64,000 nt of DNA from Pseudomonas fluorescens (GTDB lineage: Bacteria > Pseudomonadota > Gammaproteobacteria > Pseudomonadales > Pseudomonadaceae), in contig NZ_CABVIY010000005.1 of assembly GCF_902498195.1 (NCBI RefSeq), positions 62,001 to 126,000 on the forward strand, read 5' to 3'. A program made the translations under genes and the position numbers. This document shows, piece after piece, positions 20,252 to 29,411 of the stretch. Under the pieces are notes generated by a model. That model did no database searches. It was not told the DNA's origin and was given only the letters and a program-made list of their open reading frames with translations. The stretch's first letter is position 1, and each line of letters starts with the position of its first letter.

Positions 20252-20257
20252 TATATT
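20252..20257 (+). promoter_or_regulatory. Putative -10 of retS
   Basis: TATATT 29 nt before the retS GTG is the only AT-rich -10-like hexamer in the gap. The -35 region overlaps the purD hairpin and is weak. Confidence 0.3.
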
Positions 20258-20286
20258 CTGGCATCAACCTACGAAGGGATTTCGCC

Positions 20287-23064
20287 GTGCGCTGGCTCAG
20301 GATTGCCATAGGATTCACCGTCACCCTGCTGATCCTGCTCTGCATGCTCCCGGCCCAGGCCGCGCAAGGCAGTGGCTGGGGCGTATTGCTTGACGAACAG
20401 GGCGACCTGCAGCTGAGCGACATCCGTTCCGCCCGCTACACCAACCAATTCAGCCCCATCGAACTCGACCGCCTCACGGCCGCCGAGCCCGATGGCGCGC
20501 TCTGGCTTCGCTTCCGCCTTGCACCCGGCAAGCATGAACAATTGCTGAGAGTGTTCGCCCCCGACCTGCTGCAACTCAATATGTATGTGCTGGACGGCGA
20601 CAAGCTGATCGAGCAATCGGTTACCGGCAACAAACAGCCCCAGGCTGACCGGCCGCTGCCCAGCAGCGACTTCATGCTGCCGTTGCCGCAAACCGACAAC
20701 CCCCTCGATGTTTACCTGCGACTGGTCTCCGAGCACCAGTTACGCCCCTATATCACCCTGCAATCGGCGGTCATGACCGCGGCCAGCCAGAACCAGTCGC
20801 TACTCTATGGCCTGCTGCTGGGCTGTATCGCCATGCTGATCCTGCACAACCTCATCCGCTACGCCTACACCCGCTCGCGCAGCAGTGTCTGGCTGGCGAC
20901 CTGCGAGGCTCTGCTGATGCTGAGCCTGGTGCTGCTGCTGAACCTGGCGGGCCCCTGGCTGCCGGACTGGCAAGCCCTGAAAACACCGGGGGCCTACCTC
21001 GCCCTGTTACTGACGGCCCCCAGCGGCCTGATGTTCGCCTATCGTTTCTTCGCCCCCCTCGGCCCGCATCCGCTGAACAAACTGATACTGGGCGAAATTC
21101 TATTCATTACGATTTGCGGCCTGCTGCTGCTTTTCGTCAACACCTTGCCACTGAACATCATCACCTATGGCCTGGTCGCCCTGGCGGGCCTGACCATGTT
21201 GTTCGCCAGCGCCTATCACTGGCAGAAAGGCTATCGCCCGGCGCGGCTGTTCGTGGCGGCCATGGTGGTGTTCAACCTCGGGACGCTGATCATCCTGCCC
21301 GCACTGCTCGGGCTGACCCTGATCGAACCCCATGGCCTGATCACCACCCTCCTGACGTTCATTTGCATCAGCGGCCTGCTGATGAGCATTGCCCTCAGCG
21401 AGCGTCAGCGGCGCATCACCGAAGACCGCTTCAGCATCAGCCGCGACCTGGCGGCCAGCAACGCCGAGATCAACGCCAAGGCCGAGTTCCTGGCCAAGAT
21501 CAGTCATGAAATCCGCACCCCGATGAACGGCGTACTGGGCATGACCGAGCTGCTGCTCGGCACGCCTCTCTCGGTCAAGCAGCGCGACTACGTACAGACT
21601 ATCCACAGTGCCGGCAACGAACTGCTGACGCTGATCAACGAAATCCTCGATATCTCCAAACTCGAATCCGGACAGATTGAACTCGACGACGTGCAGTTCG
21701 ATCTCAACGCGCTGATCGAAGACTGCCTGAGTATCTTCCGCGCCAAGGCCGAACAGCAGAACGTCGAGCTGATCAGTTTCATCCAGCCGCAAGTACCGCG
21801 GGTCATCAGCGGCGATCCGACACGCCTGCGCCAGACCCTGTTGAGCCTGCTTGAAAACGCCCTGAAGAAGACCGATGAAGGCGAAATCCTGATCGTCGTC
21901 GCGCTCGACGAGCGCAGTGCCAAGCCACGCCTGCGCATCGCCGTGCAGGATAGCGGCGAACCCATGGACGCCGAAGAGCGCGATGCGTTGATGCATGCCG
22001 AACTGCATAGCAAGCATTTCCTCTCGGCCAATCGCCTGAGTGGCAATCTGGGGCTGGTCATCGCCCGCCAGCTGATTCGCTTGATGCACGGCGAATTCGG
22101 CATCAAGAGCGGCAGCAACCAGGGCAGCACCTTATGGCTGACCTTGCCGCTGGACCCGGATCGCCTCGAACACCCGACCTCCGACCTCGACGGCCCGCTG
22201 CAAGGCGCACGGGTCCTGGTGGTGGATGACAACGACACCTGTCGCAAGGTCCTGGTGCAGCAGTGCAGCGCCTGGGGCCTGAACGTCAGTGCGGTGGCGT
22301 CAGGCAAGGAAGCCCTGGCCCTGCTGCGCACCAAGGCGCACTTGCGAGACTATTTCGACGTGGTCCTGCTGGACCAGAACATGCCCGGCATGACCGGCAT
22401 GCAACTGGCCGCCAAGATCAAGGAAGACCCGAGCCTGAACCACGACATCCTGTTGATCATGCTCACGGGTATCAGCAATGCGCCCAGCAAGATCATCGCT
22501 CGCAACTCGGGGGTCAAACGCATCCTTGCCAAACCGGTGGCTGGCTACACCCTCAAGACCACCCTGGCCGACGAACTGAACCAACGCAACAAAGGCCTCG
22601 CGGTCATGCCGATGACGTCGTCCGGCCCGACACTGCCAGTCAAGGTGCCAAGCGATTTCCGCATCCTGGTCGCCGAAGACAACAGCATCTCGACCAAGGT
22701 GATCCGCGGCATGCTGGGCAAGCTCAACCTGCAACCGGACACGGCCAGCAATGGCGAAGAAGCCTTGCAAGCAATGAAGGCCCAGCGTTACGACCTGGTG
22801 CTGATGGACTGCGAAATGCCGATCCTCGACGGCTTCTCCGCCACCCAGCAGTTGCGTGCCTGGGAAGTGGGCAACCAGCGGACCCGCACCCCCGTGGTCG
22901 CGTTGACCGCCCACATCCTCGCCGAACATAAGGAGCGCGCGCGCCAGGCCGGCATGGACGGGCACATGGCCAAACCGGTGGAACTCTCGCAGCTGCGTGA
23001 ACTGATCGAACACTGGGTGGCCCAGCGCGACCTGCAGAGCCGTACCACGACATCCACGTCCTGA
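20287..23064 (+). CDS. retS: Hybrid sensor kinase RetS
   Basis: A protein of 925 residues that in P. aeruginosa binds GacS and blocks the Gac/Rsm switch, favouring acute over biofilm behaviour. Order: signal peptide, periplasmic DISMED2 sensor (about 25-165), seven-helix membrane region (about 170-365), HisKA with His407 in SHEIRTPMNG, ATPase domain, receiver 1 (Asp696), receiver 2 (Asp841). These residues are each 17 lower than the known PAO1 positions (424, 713, 858). The ATPase G-boxes look degenerate. The GTG start has AAGGGA upstream. Confidence 0.95.
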   Translation: MRWLRIAIGFTVTLLILLCMLPAQAAQGSGWGVLLDEQGDLQLSDIRSARYTNQFSPIELDRLTAAEPDGALWLRFRLAPGKHEQLLRVFAPDLLQLNMYVLDGDKLIEQSVTGNKQPQADRPLPSSDFMLPLPQTDNPLDVYLRLVSEHQLRPYITLQSAVMTAASQNQSLLYGLLLGCIAMLILHNLIRYAYTRSRSSVWLATCEALLMLSLVLLLNLAGPWLPDWQALKTPGAYLALLLTAPSGLMFAYRFFAPLGPHPLNKLILGEILFITICGLLLLFVNTLPLNIITYGLVALAGLTMLFASAYHWQKGYRPARLFVAAMVVFNLGTLIILPALLGLTLIEPHGLITTLLTFICISGLLMSIALSERQRRITEDRFSISRDLAASNAEINAKAEFLAKISHEIRTPMNGVLGMTELLLGTPLSVKQRDYVQTIHSAGNELLTLINEILDISKLESGQIELDDVQFDLNALIEDCLSIFRAKAEQQNVELISFIQPQVPRVISGDPTRLRQTLLSLLENALKKTDEGEILIVVALDERSAKPRLRIAVQDSGEPMDAEERDALMHAELHSKHFLSANRLSGNLGLVIARQLIRLMHGEFGIKSGSNQGSTLWLTLPLDPDRLEHPTSDLDGPLQGARVLVVDDNDTCRKVLVQQCSAWGLNVSAVASGKEALALLRTKAHLRDYFDVVLLDQNMPGMTGMQLAAKIKEDPSLNHDILLIMLTGISNAPSKIIARNSGVKRILAKPVAGYTLKTTLADELNQRNKGLAVMPMTSSGPTLPVKVPSDFRILVAEDNSISTKVIRGMLGKLNLQPDTASNGEEALQAMKAQRYDLVLMDCEMPILDGFSATQQLRAWEVGNQRTRTPVVALTAHILAEHKERARQAGMDGHMAKPVELSQLRELIEHWVAQRDLQSRTTTSTS

Positions 23065-23128
23065 GCCGACAGACCCCGTAACGCCTGATAGACTCCCCCT
23101 CGACTTCCCTCGCCAGTGAGCTTGCACC

Positions 23129-23725
23129 ATGCTCCACGTGTTGTTCAGTGTTTACCTGAAGATGCTGGTGCTCTACAGCCCGTTCTTCGTGTTGTCCTGC
23201 TTCATCAGCCTGACTCGCGGCTACTCGCGCAAGGAACAACGCCGGCTGGCCTGGAAAGTGGCGATCGCCACGCTGGTCTCCAGTGTGTTGCTGTATTTGT
23301 TTGGCCGGGTGATTTTCAGCGTCTTCGGCATCACCGTCGATGCGTTCCGCATCGGTGCCGGCAGCGTGCTGTTCATCTCGGCACTGGGCATGGCCCAGGG
23401 CAAATCGGCGGTGCAGACCGACAACGTGCAGCAGGACGTCACCATCGTCCCGCTAACCATCCCGCTGACGGTGGGCCCCGGCACCATCGGTGCCTTGCTG
23501 GTGATGGGCGTCAGCCAGCCGCACTGGGACGACAAGCTCATGGCGATTATCAGCATTGCGCTGGCCAGCTTTACGGTGGGCGTGGTGCTGTACCTCTCCA
23601 ACCGTATCGAGCGCATTCTGGGTGATCAGGGGTTGCAGATTGTCAGCCGCTTGATGGGCTTGTTCGTGTGCGCGCTGGCGGCGCAGATCATTTTTACCGG
23701 GGTCAGGGGCTATCTGGTTCCGTAG
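23129..23725 (+). CDS. MarC/YchE-family integral membrane protein
   Basis: A protein of 198 residues with about six transmembrane helices. It has the family pattern PLTIPLTVGPGTIGALLVMG in the middle. MarC proteins were once thought to affect multidrug resistance but have no proven transport substrate. It follows retS by 64 bp on the same strand, as in PAO1 (PA4857), and may be cotranscribed. Confidence 0.9.
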   Translation: MLHVLFSVYLKMLVLYSPFFVLSCFISLTRGYSRKEQRRLAWKVAIATLVSSVLLYLFGRVIFSVFGITVDAFRIGAGSVLFISALGMAQGKSAVQTDNVQQDVTIVPLTIPLTVGPGTIGALLVMGVSQPHWDDKLMAIISIALASFTVGVVLYLSNRIERILGDQGLQIVSRLMGLFVCALAAQIIFTGVRGYLVP

Positions 23726-23728
23726 GAA

Positions 23729-23753
23729 CAGCCGATCGAGGGTCGACCGGCTG
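23729..23753. terminator. Hairpin between convergent marC-family gene and unknown gene
   Basis: CAGCCG and CGGCTG enclose a second TCGA/TCGA pairing. Its place between two convergent genes suggests a shared terminator, though no T-tract is present. Confidence 0.4.
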
Positions 23754-23764
23754 CCCTGACACCG

Positions 23765-24580
23765 TCACTTGCGCCGGCTGAAGCGCTTGACCAGAACTTC
23801 CTTGCGGTGTTTGCCGAGATACTCTTCTATATATGGCTTTATTTCCGCATATCGGGCGGGATTGAACGTGATGTAGGACTTTCCATGGAAAACGTCGAGC
23901 GACGAAGTTTTCCAATCGACAAACAACACTCCCCCATCATCACTGCCGCCTCGATGGTCGATAGCCGCCACCGCAATCAAGATAATGCCATTCGCCAGTT
24001 GCTCGCAGGGAATAGTGGATAACCGCACCCCCTCAGCACTCTTCGATTCGGCATTCAATAAATTGATCGCTTCAGGCTCTTTCTTCAATGCATCCAGTGT
24101 TGAGTTTGTTACGGCACTCAGCACGCTCGCGCCTGGAATGGCAGCTTTTGCTGCCTCGACTGCAGCCTGAATGATATCAACCATGACATTATCCATTTGT
24201 AGCTTCAACGAACTGGTGGCGAGTTTGGAATAACCTTTATCCGCCACAAAACACCCCAGATCCTCCATGCACTTGGTGAACTCAAGGTACCAGGCATTGG
24301 GATCCTTCTTGTCTAGCACTTCGTAGCTGGCTTCCATCTTCGACATGGTGATCAGGTTTTCTATGATCGCCATGTTTGGGAGGCTGATATTGTTACCGTA
24401 ACCGACCAGACTATTGCCCAGCACCAATGCATCCAGCTCCTTGGTAGGGCTCGACTCCACCGCCGAGACCAATGACCTCGCACGCGCTGTAACAGGCAGG
24501 TTATCCTTGCGTTTACGAACGCAGGACTTCACAAAATCAACACTGCGCGAAACACTGACCGAACTTTCAAAAACATTCAT
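23765..24580 (-). CDS. Unknown protein, paralogue of 29412-30056
   Basis: I do not recognise this 271-residue protein. It lacks a signal peptide or clear membrane helix. Its C-terminal two thirds aligns with the gene at 29412: AWYLEFTKCMEDLGCF with AWLNEFVNTLNYLGWS, LDALK with LDALK, LFVDWKTSS with LFYDWEDPS, and LVKRFSRRK with RMKRFDLRK. Base composition and codon use are AT-richer than the flanking core genes. The ATG at 24580 is preferred over 24589 because AAAAGG then sits 9 nt upstream rather than 1. A 7-bp hairpin precedes that site. It sits downstream of cobJ, on the same strand. Confidence 0.75.
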   Translation of the reverse strand: MNVFESSVSVSRSVDFVKSCVRKRKDNLPVTARARSLVSAVESSPTKELDALVLGNSLVGYGNNISLPNMAIIENLITMSKMEASYEVLDKKDPNAWYLEFTKCMEDLGCFVADKGYSKLATSSLKLQMDNVMVDIIQAAVEAAKAAIPGASVLSAVTNSTLDALKKEPEAINLLNAESKSAEGVRLSTIPCEQLANGIILIAVAAIDHRGGSDDGGVLFVDWKTSSLDVFHGKSYITFNPARYAEIKPYIEEYLGKHRKEVLVKRFSRRK

Positions 24581-24606
24581 ACATAACATCCTTTTATTTA
24601 TGAAAT

Positions 24607-24625
24607 GCGCTCCATCCCGGAGCGC
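24607..24625 (-). promoter_or_regulatory. Hairpin in the leader of the unknown gene
   Basis: GCGCTCC and GGAGCGC form a perfect 7-bp stem with a 5-nt loop. On the minus strand it ends about 15 nt before the AAAAGG ribosome site, so it could affect translation or serve as an operator. Confidence 0.4.
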
Positions 24626-24727
24626 CCAAAACCTAACTCAAATCATACCTACCAACAACTTCAACCAAATACAGCATATGTATATGGCCTACTGTTATTG
24701 CGCAGTGCATCTTTTGATTAACCCCCG

Positions 24728-24756
24728 CCAGATCGCCCGTGATTTGGACGATCTGG
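24728..24756 (-). terminator. Hairpin downstream of cobJ
   Basis: On the minus strand CCAGATCGTCC pairs with GGGCGATCTGG (11 bp, one G-U) around a 7-nt loop, 25 nt after the cobJ stop. There is no proper T-run. Confidence 0.5.
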
Positions 24757-24780
24757 TATCAACTCAAGATATAAAAGTTG

Positions 24781-26490
24781 TTATTGAATGGGCGTGAGCT
24801 TATCGCCATAGCTGCGTGGCGTGTACACCCAGGTACGACCATCCGGGCGAGGGATTACACGCGTGGTGGAGGACCCGATGAGCACCATGGTGCGCATGTC
24901 CACCTGGTCGACACTCAGTTGACCCAGCGTGGTGACCCGCAAAGTCTGACCTGGACGACCGATGTCCCGCCCCAGCACGACCGGCGTCTGTGGTTCGCGG
25001 TGACGGGCAACGATGTCCAGCGCCTGTCCAAGCTGCCAGGGACGTGAACGGGAAATCGGGTTGTAGAACGCCAGGGCCAGATCAGCTTGAGCCGCCAGGT
25101 CCAGGCGTTTCTCGATGATCGACCAGGGCTTGAGGTTGTCCGACAGCGATAGCACGCAGAAGTCATGGCCCAAGGGCGCGCCCGCCTGGGCAGCGGTGGC
25201 CAGTGACGCGGAGACACCCGGCAGGATTTCCAGATCGACGTTGTGCCACGCCGCGTCGGTGGACTCATGCAGCGCTTCAAGCACGGCGGCGGCCATGGCG
25301 AAAACCCCCGGATCACCGGAAGACACCACCACCACCGAGCGCCCTTGGGCCGCAAGCTCGAAGGCATGCCGCGCACGCTGCATTTCTTCTCGGTTGTCGG
25401 TGCAATGCAGCACCTGATCGTCGCGGAACGGTCCGGCCATGCGCACGTAGGTTTCATAACCCAGCACATCATTGGCCCGAGACAATTCGGATTTAACCGC
25501 TGGCACCATCAACTCGGCCGCGCCCGGCCCCAGACCAATCACCGCCAGACGCCCGCGTGGGCGGCCGATCTGCAACAGGTCCAGCGGCTGTTCGGCGACC
25601 GCTATGGCAATGCTGCTGTCACCCAGAACGGATACAGGCTGCGCAATCGCGTTGCGGGCAAGCTCAACAGCCCCCGCTTCAGCATGGGTAAATCGCAACG
25701 GCACACCCAATTCAAGCGCCGCTTCACGCAGCGCCGGGTTGGCCATGTCCGTATCGGCCGCCAACAGGCAGGCCACCGACTGCACAGCAATGCCGGCCTG
25801 GTGCAAGGCCGAGCGAATCGCGATCGGCAAGTCTGCAACGCCGGCACTGACGGCTACCAACACACTGCGTGGATAGATCAGCAGTTCGTGGGCCGCCGGC
25901 GCCCGTTCGACGGGGCTGACATGCACCGCCAGGCGCGCCTGGTCATCCTCAGGCAACTGCGCTTGCGCCAGCCACGGTGCCGAACCTTCGATGCGCACCG
26001 TTTCACCGGCCAGCAAGTCGGAGACAAACCGCTTGCCCACCTCCAGATCACCGAGGGCATAGCCATCGGGCGGATTGAGCAGGCAAGTGCCAAACCGCAG
26101 TTCACCGCTGGTGGTAATGGCGGGCGTCACGTTCAATCCCGCGGCGATCTCCCGCGCCATCACATTCACGCCACCGAGACCGCCGAGCAAGGGCACCACG
26201 GCACTGCCGTCTTCGGCCACCGCCAGCACCGGTGGCTCGGCGCCCTTTTCCAGCAACAATGGCGCCAGCGTACGGATCACAATCCCGGCGGCACACAGGG
26301 CAATGATCGGCGTGTCCTGTTGATAAAGCTCACGCAGGGTCGTGCCGAATTCGCGGTAGACACAGTCCGCGCCGTCGACGCGCTCGGCCAACCCGTGGAT
26401 CAGCGCACCTGGGTAGAGGCTTTGAATGTTGCGAGCAGTGGCGAGGCTGCCATTGCCAAGAATGACAATCGCCGGAACTGGACGGGGCAT
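24781..26490 (-). CDS. cobJ: CbiG-CobJ fusion, precorrin-3B C17-methyltransferase
   Basis: A protein of 569 residues. The first ~310 are CbiG/CobE-like (N-terminal domain with ALCAAGIVIRTLAPLL and VPLLGGLGGVN; C-terminal CobE-like domain from about 205 with VSAGVADLPIAIRSAL). The last ~250 are the SAM-dependent CobJ domain (GLGPGAAELM, SSGDPGVFAMAA, LPGVSASLATAAQ). CobJ methylates C17 with ring contraction in corrin synthesis. The ATG at 26490 overlaps the cobI stop by one base (TGATG). It is last in the cobG-H-I-J operon. Confidence 0.92.
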   Translation of the reverse strand: MPRPVPAIVILGNGSLATARNIQSLYPGALIHGLAERVDGADCVYREFGTTLRELYQQDTPIIALCAAGIVIRTLAPLLLEKGAEPPVLAVAEDGSAVVPLLGGLGGVNVMAREIAAGLNVTPAITTSGELRFGTCLLNPPDGYALGDLEVGKRFVSDLLAGETVRIEGSAPWLAQAQLPEDDQARLAVHVSPVERAPAAHELLIYPRSVLVAVSAGVADLPIAIRSALHQAGIAVQSVACLLAADTDMANPALREAALELGVPLRFTHAEAGAVELARNAIAQPVSVLGDSSIAIAVAEQPLDLLQIGRPRGRLAVIGLGPGAAELMVPAVKSELSRANDVLGYETYVRMAGPFRDDQVLHCTDNREEMQRARHAFELAAQGRSVVVVSSGDPGVFAMAAAVLEALHESTDAAWHNVDLEILPGVSASLATAAQAGAPLGHDFCVLSLSDNLKPWSIIEKRLDLAAQADLALAFYNPISRSRPWQLGQALDIVARHREPQTPVVLGRDIGRPGQTLRVTTLGQLSVDQVDMRTMVLIGSSTTRVIPRPDGRTWVYTPRSYGDKLTPIQ

Positions 26491-27224
26491 CAGCCTTGCC
26501 ACCTTTCACCGGGAACGATGATCAGCGAGAAGTAGGGCGAGGACATCGGCTCGACCTGATCCAGCGGCACGATTTTCTGGTTCGCCATGGTCGCGCGCTC
26601 GACGTACAGCGCCCGCCCGGCCAACCCGAGTTCTTCCAGCACCAGGCGGACCTTGGGAAAATTGCGTCCCAGCTTCATGATCACCGCGGCATCGGCATCG
26701 GCCAGGCGGCGCTTGAGTTCATCGTGCGGCAGCACGCCGGACAACACCGACAGGCTCTGGTTGCGATACACCAGTGGCGCACCCAGTACCGAGGCACCGC
26801 CAAGCATCGAGCAGACGCCCGGCACGACTTCGGCCTGATACCGCTCGGCCAGCCGGTCGTGCAGGTACATGTAGGAACCGTAGAAGAACGGATCGCCTTC
26901 GCAGATCACGGCGACGTCACGGCCAGCATCGAGGTGTGCAGCCAGTTTGTCGGCGGCGTCATCGTAAAAGTCGCTGATCACTTGCTCGTACGAAAGCGGG
27001 GCGGGCAAGGCTTCAGTGGTCACGGGATAAACCAGCGGCAGCAAATTCTGAGCTTCTTGCAGGTGCGCCTCGATGATGCCGAACGCATTACCCTTCTTGC
27101 CCTTGGCGACGAAGTACGCCACCACCGGCGATTCACGCAACAGGCGCAAGGCCTTGACCGTAATCAGTTCCGGATCACCAGGGCCGACGCCAAGGCCGAT
27201 CAAACGTCCAGGTTGCTGCATCAT
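26490..27224 (-). CDS. cobI: Precorrin-2 C20-methyltransferase
   Basis: A SAM-dependent tetrapyrrole methyltransferase of 244 residues acting on precorrin-2 to give precorrin-3A. Motifs are GLGVGPGDPELITVKALR at the N terminus, CEGDPFFYGSYMYL and VPGVCSMLGGAS. It overlaps cobH by four bases and couples to cobJ through a one-base overlap. Confidence 0.95.
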   Translation of the reverse strand: MMQQPGRLIGLGVGPGDPELITVKALRLLRESPVVAYFVAKGKKGNAFGIIEAHLQEAQNLLPLVYPVTTEALPAPLSYEQVISDFYDDAADKLAAHLDAGRDVAVICEGDPFFYGSYMYLHDRLAERYQAEVVPGVCSMLGGASVLGAPLVYRNQSLSVLSGVLPHDELKRRLADADAAVIMKLGRNFPKVRLVLEELGLAGRALYVERATMANQKIVPLDQVEPMSSPYFSLIIVPGERWQG

Positions 27225-27847
27225 TCGATCTCCGTGGCGAGGGCATTGACGGCGGCGGCGGCCATGGCGCTACCGCCCAGGCGACCTTGCATGATGACAA
27301 AAGGCACGCCACGGCTGTCCGCCGCGAGCATCGCCTTGGATTCGGCAGCGCCGACGAAGCCCACCGGGAAGCCGAGGATCAGTGCTGGCTTCGGTGCGCC
27401 GGCATCGAGCATTTCCAGCAGATAGAACAGCGCCGTCGGCGCATTGCCGATCACCACCACGCTGCCTTCCAGGTGCGGGCGCCACAGTTCCAGTGCGGCG
27501 GCGGAGCGGGTGTTGCCCAGCTCCCGAGCCAGCGCCGGCACGCTTTCATCGCGCAAGGTGCAAATGACCGGGTTGTTGGCCGGCAACCGTGCACGGGTGA
27601 TGCCTTCGGAGACCATCCGCGCGTCGCACAGGATCGGCGCACCGGCCGCCAGCGCATCGCGCCCGGCCTTGCCCGCCCCGATGGAAAACTGTAGGCCGTC
27701 GATGGCGTCGACCATGCCGCAGGCGTGAATCACCCGGACCGCGAGTTTTTCCAGATCGGCCGGGATTCGCGCGAGGTTGGCCTCCTCACGAATGATCGCG
27801 AAGGAGTTGCGATAGATCTCCTGACCGTCGCGGATGTAATCAAGCAT
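27221..27847 (-). CDS. cobH: Precorrin-8X methylmutase
   Basis: A protein of 208 residues, full length for the family, that moves the C11 methyl to C12 giving hydrogenobyrinate. It begins MLDYIRDGQEIYRNSFAIIR and contains ARMVSEGITRARLPANN and GFPVGFVGAAESK, typical of CobH/CbiC. The ATG at 27847 with CGGAG upstream is chosen; a longer frame runs into cobG. It overlaps the end of cobG by 8 bp. Confidence 0.95.
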   Translation of the reverse strand: MLDYIRDGQEIYRNSFAIIREEANLARIPADLEKLAVRVIHACGMVDAIDGLQFSIGAGKAGRDALAAGAPILCDARMVSEGITRARLPANNPVICTLRDESVPALARELGNTRSAAALELWRPHLEGSVVVIGNAPTALFYLLEMLDAGAPKPALILGFPVGFVGAAESKAMLAADSRGVPFVIMQGRLGGSAMAAAAVNALATEIE

Positions 27848-29162
27848 CGAGGGGGCTCCGTGAGCGGGCGTCGAGCAAGGCGGCGACCGCTTCAATAGTA
27901 AGGTTGCGTGCGTGCAGCGCGCCGAAACCGGGCTGCGCTGCATCGCGAAAATAGAGATCGTAATGACCAGGTGCGACGGCCAGCAACGTAGCCTGCGCGG
28001 TATGCGCGGCGGCACAGGAACGCGCGCAACCGCTCAGGTGCACGCTCAGCGCGTGCCCGTGAAGGTGCAGCAGCGCCGCCAGTTGCAGGGCATCGCCCTT
28101 AGTCTCGGCCAGGCCCTTGCCACAGCCGTTTGAACCGGTGCAGGCGATCAACCGGGTCAGTGGCTGAGCGGCGTCGCACGACAGGCCCAGTTGCTCCAGT
28201 CGCCGAATCACTTCAGCGCTGTGCTCGCCAGGGATGTTGGGCAGCAGCAGACTCTGCCACGGCGTGAACCGCAAGCTGCCGTCACCGAATTCATCCGCCA
28301 GTTGTGCAGCGCCCCGCAGTGTTGCCGGATCCAGTCGACCCAGCGGCGGCACCGCCCCCACGTAGGCAACGCCGTCGCCGGTCTGGGGGTGAGCGCCAAT
28401 GTGCAGATCACTCGAACCGGCGGCGCGCCGCCATTCGGTAACGGCCTGAATCGATACACGCTCGGCCAGTTGCGCCAGCAAACTCGCGATTGAGTGCTCG
28501 GCCAGCAAATGACGCATCCGCGTTTGCTCGGGGCGCGCCAGGTCGAGGAACAACTCAAGTACCGCGATCACCAGGCCATGCCCCTCGTCGAGGACGACCG
28601 AGCCTGCCGGCATGTCCGTCGGGCAGCCGGCCAGACCGAATGCCAGACGCCGCTCGCCGTCACGCTCAAAGGCCGAGAGCCAAAGATCGTGGGGGTGTTC
28701 GAGCATGGCCAGGGCCTCGCCGCCATCGAGTTGCACGGCAAACTTGGCGCTGAGGTCGTGGAACCGTTCGTGGCCTTGCACCGTGGCCAGAATCTGTTCG
28801 GCCAGTGGCCGGGTGTCGATCAGCCTCAGCCGATCGATCCCGGCGGCGGGGCTGAGCATCAGGTTGCGTACATCATCGCCCGCCGCATTGCTGGGCCCCA
28901 ATCCCGCAGCAAGCAGGCTGTCGATCAAGGCAGCCTGTTCGCCGCCAATCCCGCGAATCTGCAGGTTGGCGCGGTTGGTCGCCTCGATCACGCCACCGGC
29001 ATAGCGCTCGGCGGCCTCCGCCACAGCGACCGCCTGCGATGCGCGCAGGGAGCCACCGTTGAGCTTGATCCGGCAAATACCGCCGTCCGACGCCTGGACG
29101 ATGCGCAACAACCCGGGACAGGCCGAAGGACGCAAAGGGTTGGATGTCTGACGAGGATTCAC
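27840..29162 (-). CDS. cobG: Precorrin-3B synthase (oxygen-dependent)
   Basis: A protein of 440 residues related to sulfite and nitrite reductases. It hydroxylates precorrin-3A at C20 using oxygen, so this organism uses the aerobic ring-contraction route. Visible marks are the ferredoxin-like ATNRANLQIRG segment and the cysteine motif ACTGSNGCGKGLAETK with the second SGCARSC, the [4Fe-4S]-siroheme type ligands. First gene of the minus-strand cob operon. Confidence 0.92.
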   Translation of the reverse strand: MNPRQTSNPLRPSACPGLLRIVQASDGGICRIKLNGGSLRASQAVAVAEAAERYAGGVIEATNRANLQIRGIGGEQAALIDSLLAAGLGPSNAAGDDVRNLMLSPAAGIDRLRLIDTRPLAEQILATVQGHERFHDLSAKFAVQLDGGEALAMLEHPHDLWLSAFERDGERRLAFGLAGCPTDMPAGSVVLDEGHGLVIAVLELFLDLARPEQTRMRHLLAEHSIASLLAQLAERVSIQAVTEWRRAAGSSDLHIGAHPQTGDGVAYVGAVPPLGRLDPATLRGAAQLADEFGDGSLRFTPWQSLLLPNIPGEHSAEVIRRLEQLGLSCDAAQPLTRLIACTGSNGCGKGLAETKGDALQLAALLHLHGHALSVHLSGCARSCAAAHTAQATLLAVAPGHYDLYFRDAAQPGFGALHARNLTIEAVAALLDARSRSPLDA

Positions 29163-29411
29163 AGGATGACCGGTACGAAATGAAGGACAGCATTATGCCT
29201 GCTTTGTCCGGCGGGATGAAAAGCCCGCACCGCTTGACGACGAAAAGCGCTGGATCCTCAACGCCGCTGACCCGTTTCAACTGGAAATCGCTGCGAGACA
29301 ATCGCTAACAGCAAAAATCAATTCCCCACACAGCCCTCGTTTTAAGCTCCTGTACTTTCAAAAGAGCACCAAAAACCAACATCACTTTTTTATCGCTATG
29401 AGGAACAACAC

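Noticed and set aside
22201..23041. Second receiver of RetS as a separate gene
   Set aside because: The frame is continuous and the order of domains is the known RetS order.
29163..29411. Possible cobalamin riboswitch upstream of cobG (and 30057-30182 before cobL)
   Set aside because: I looked on both strands for the conserved B12-box (GCCACTG type) and the matching core. Neither region has it; only short hairpins are present.
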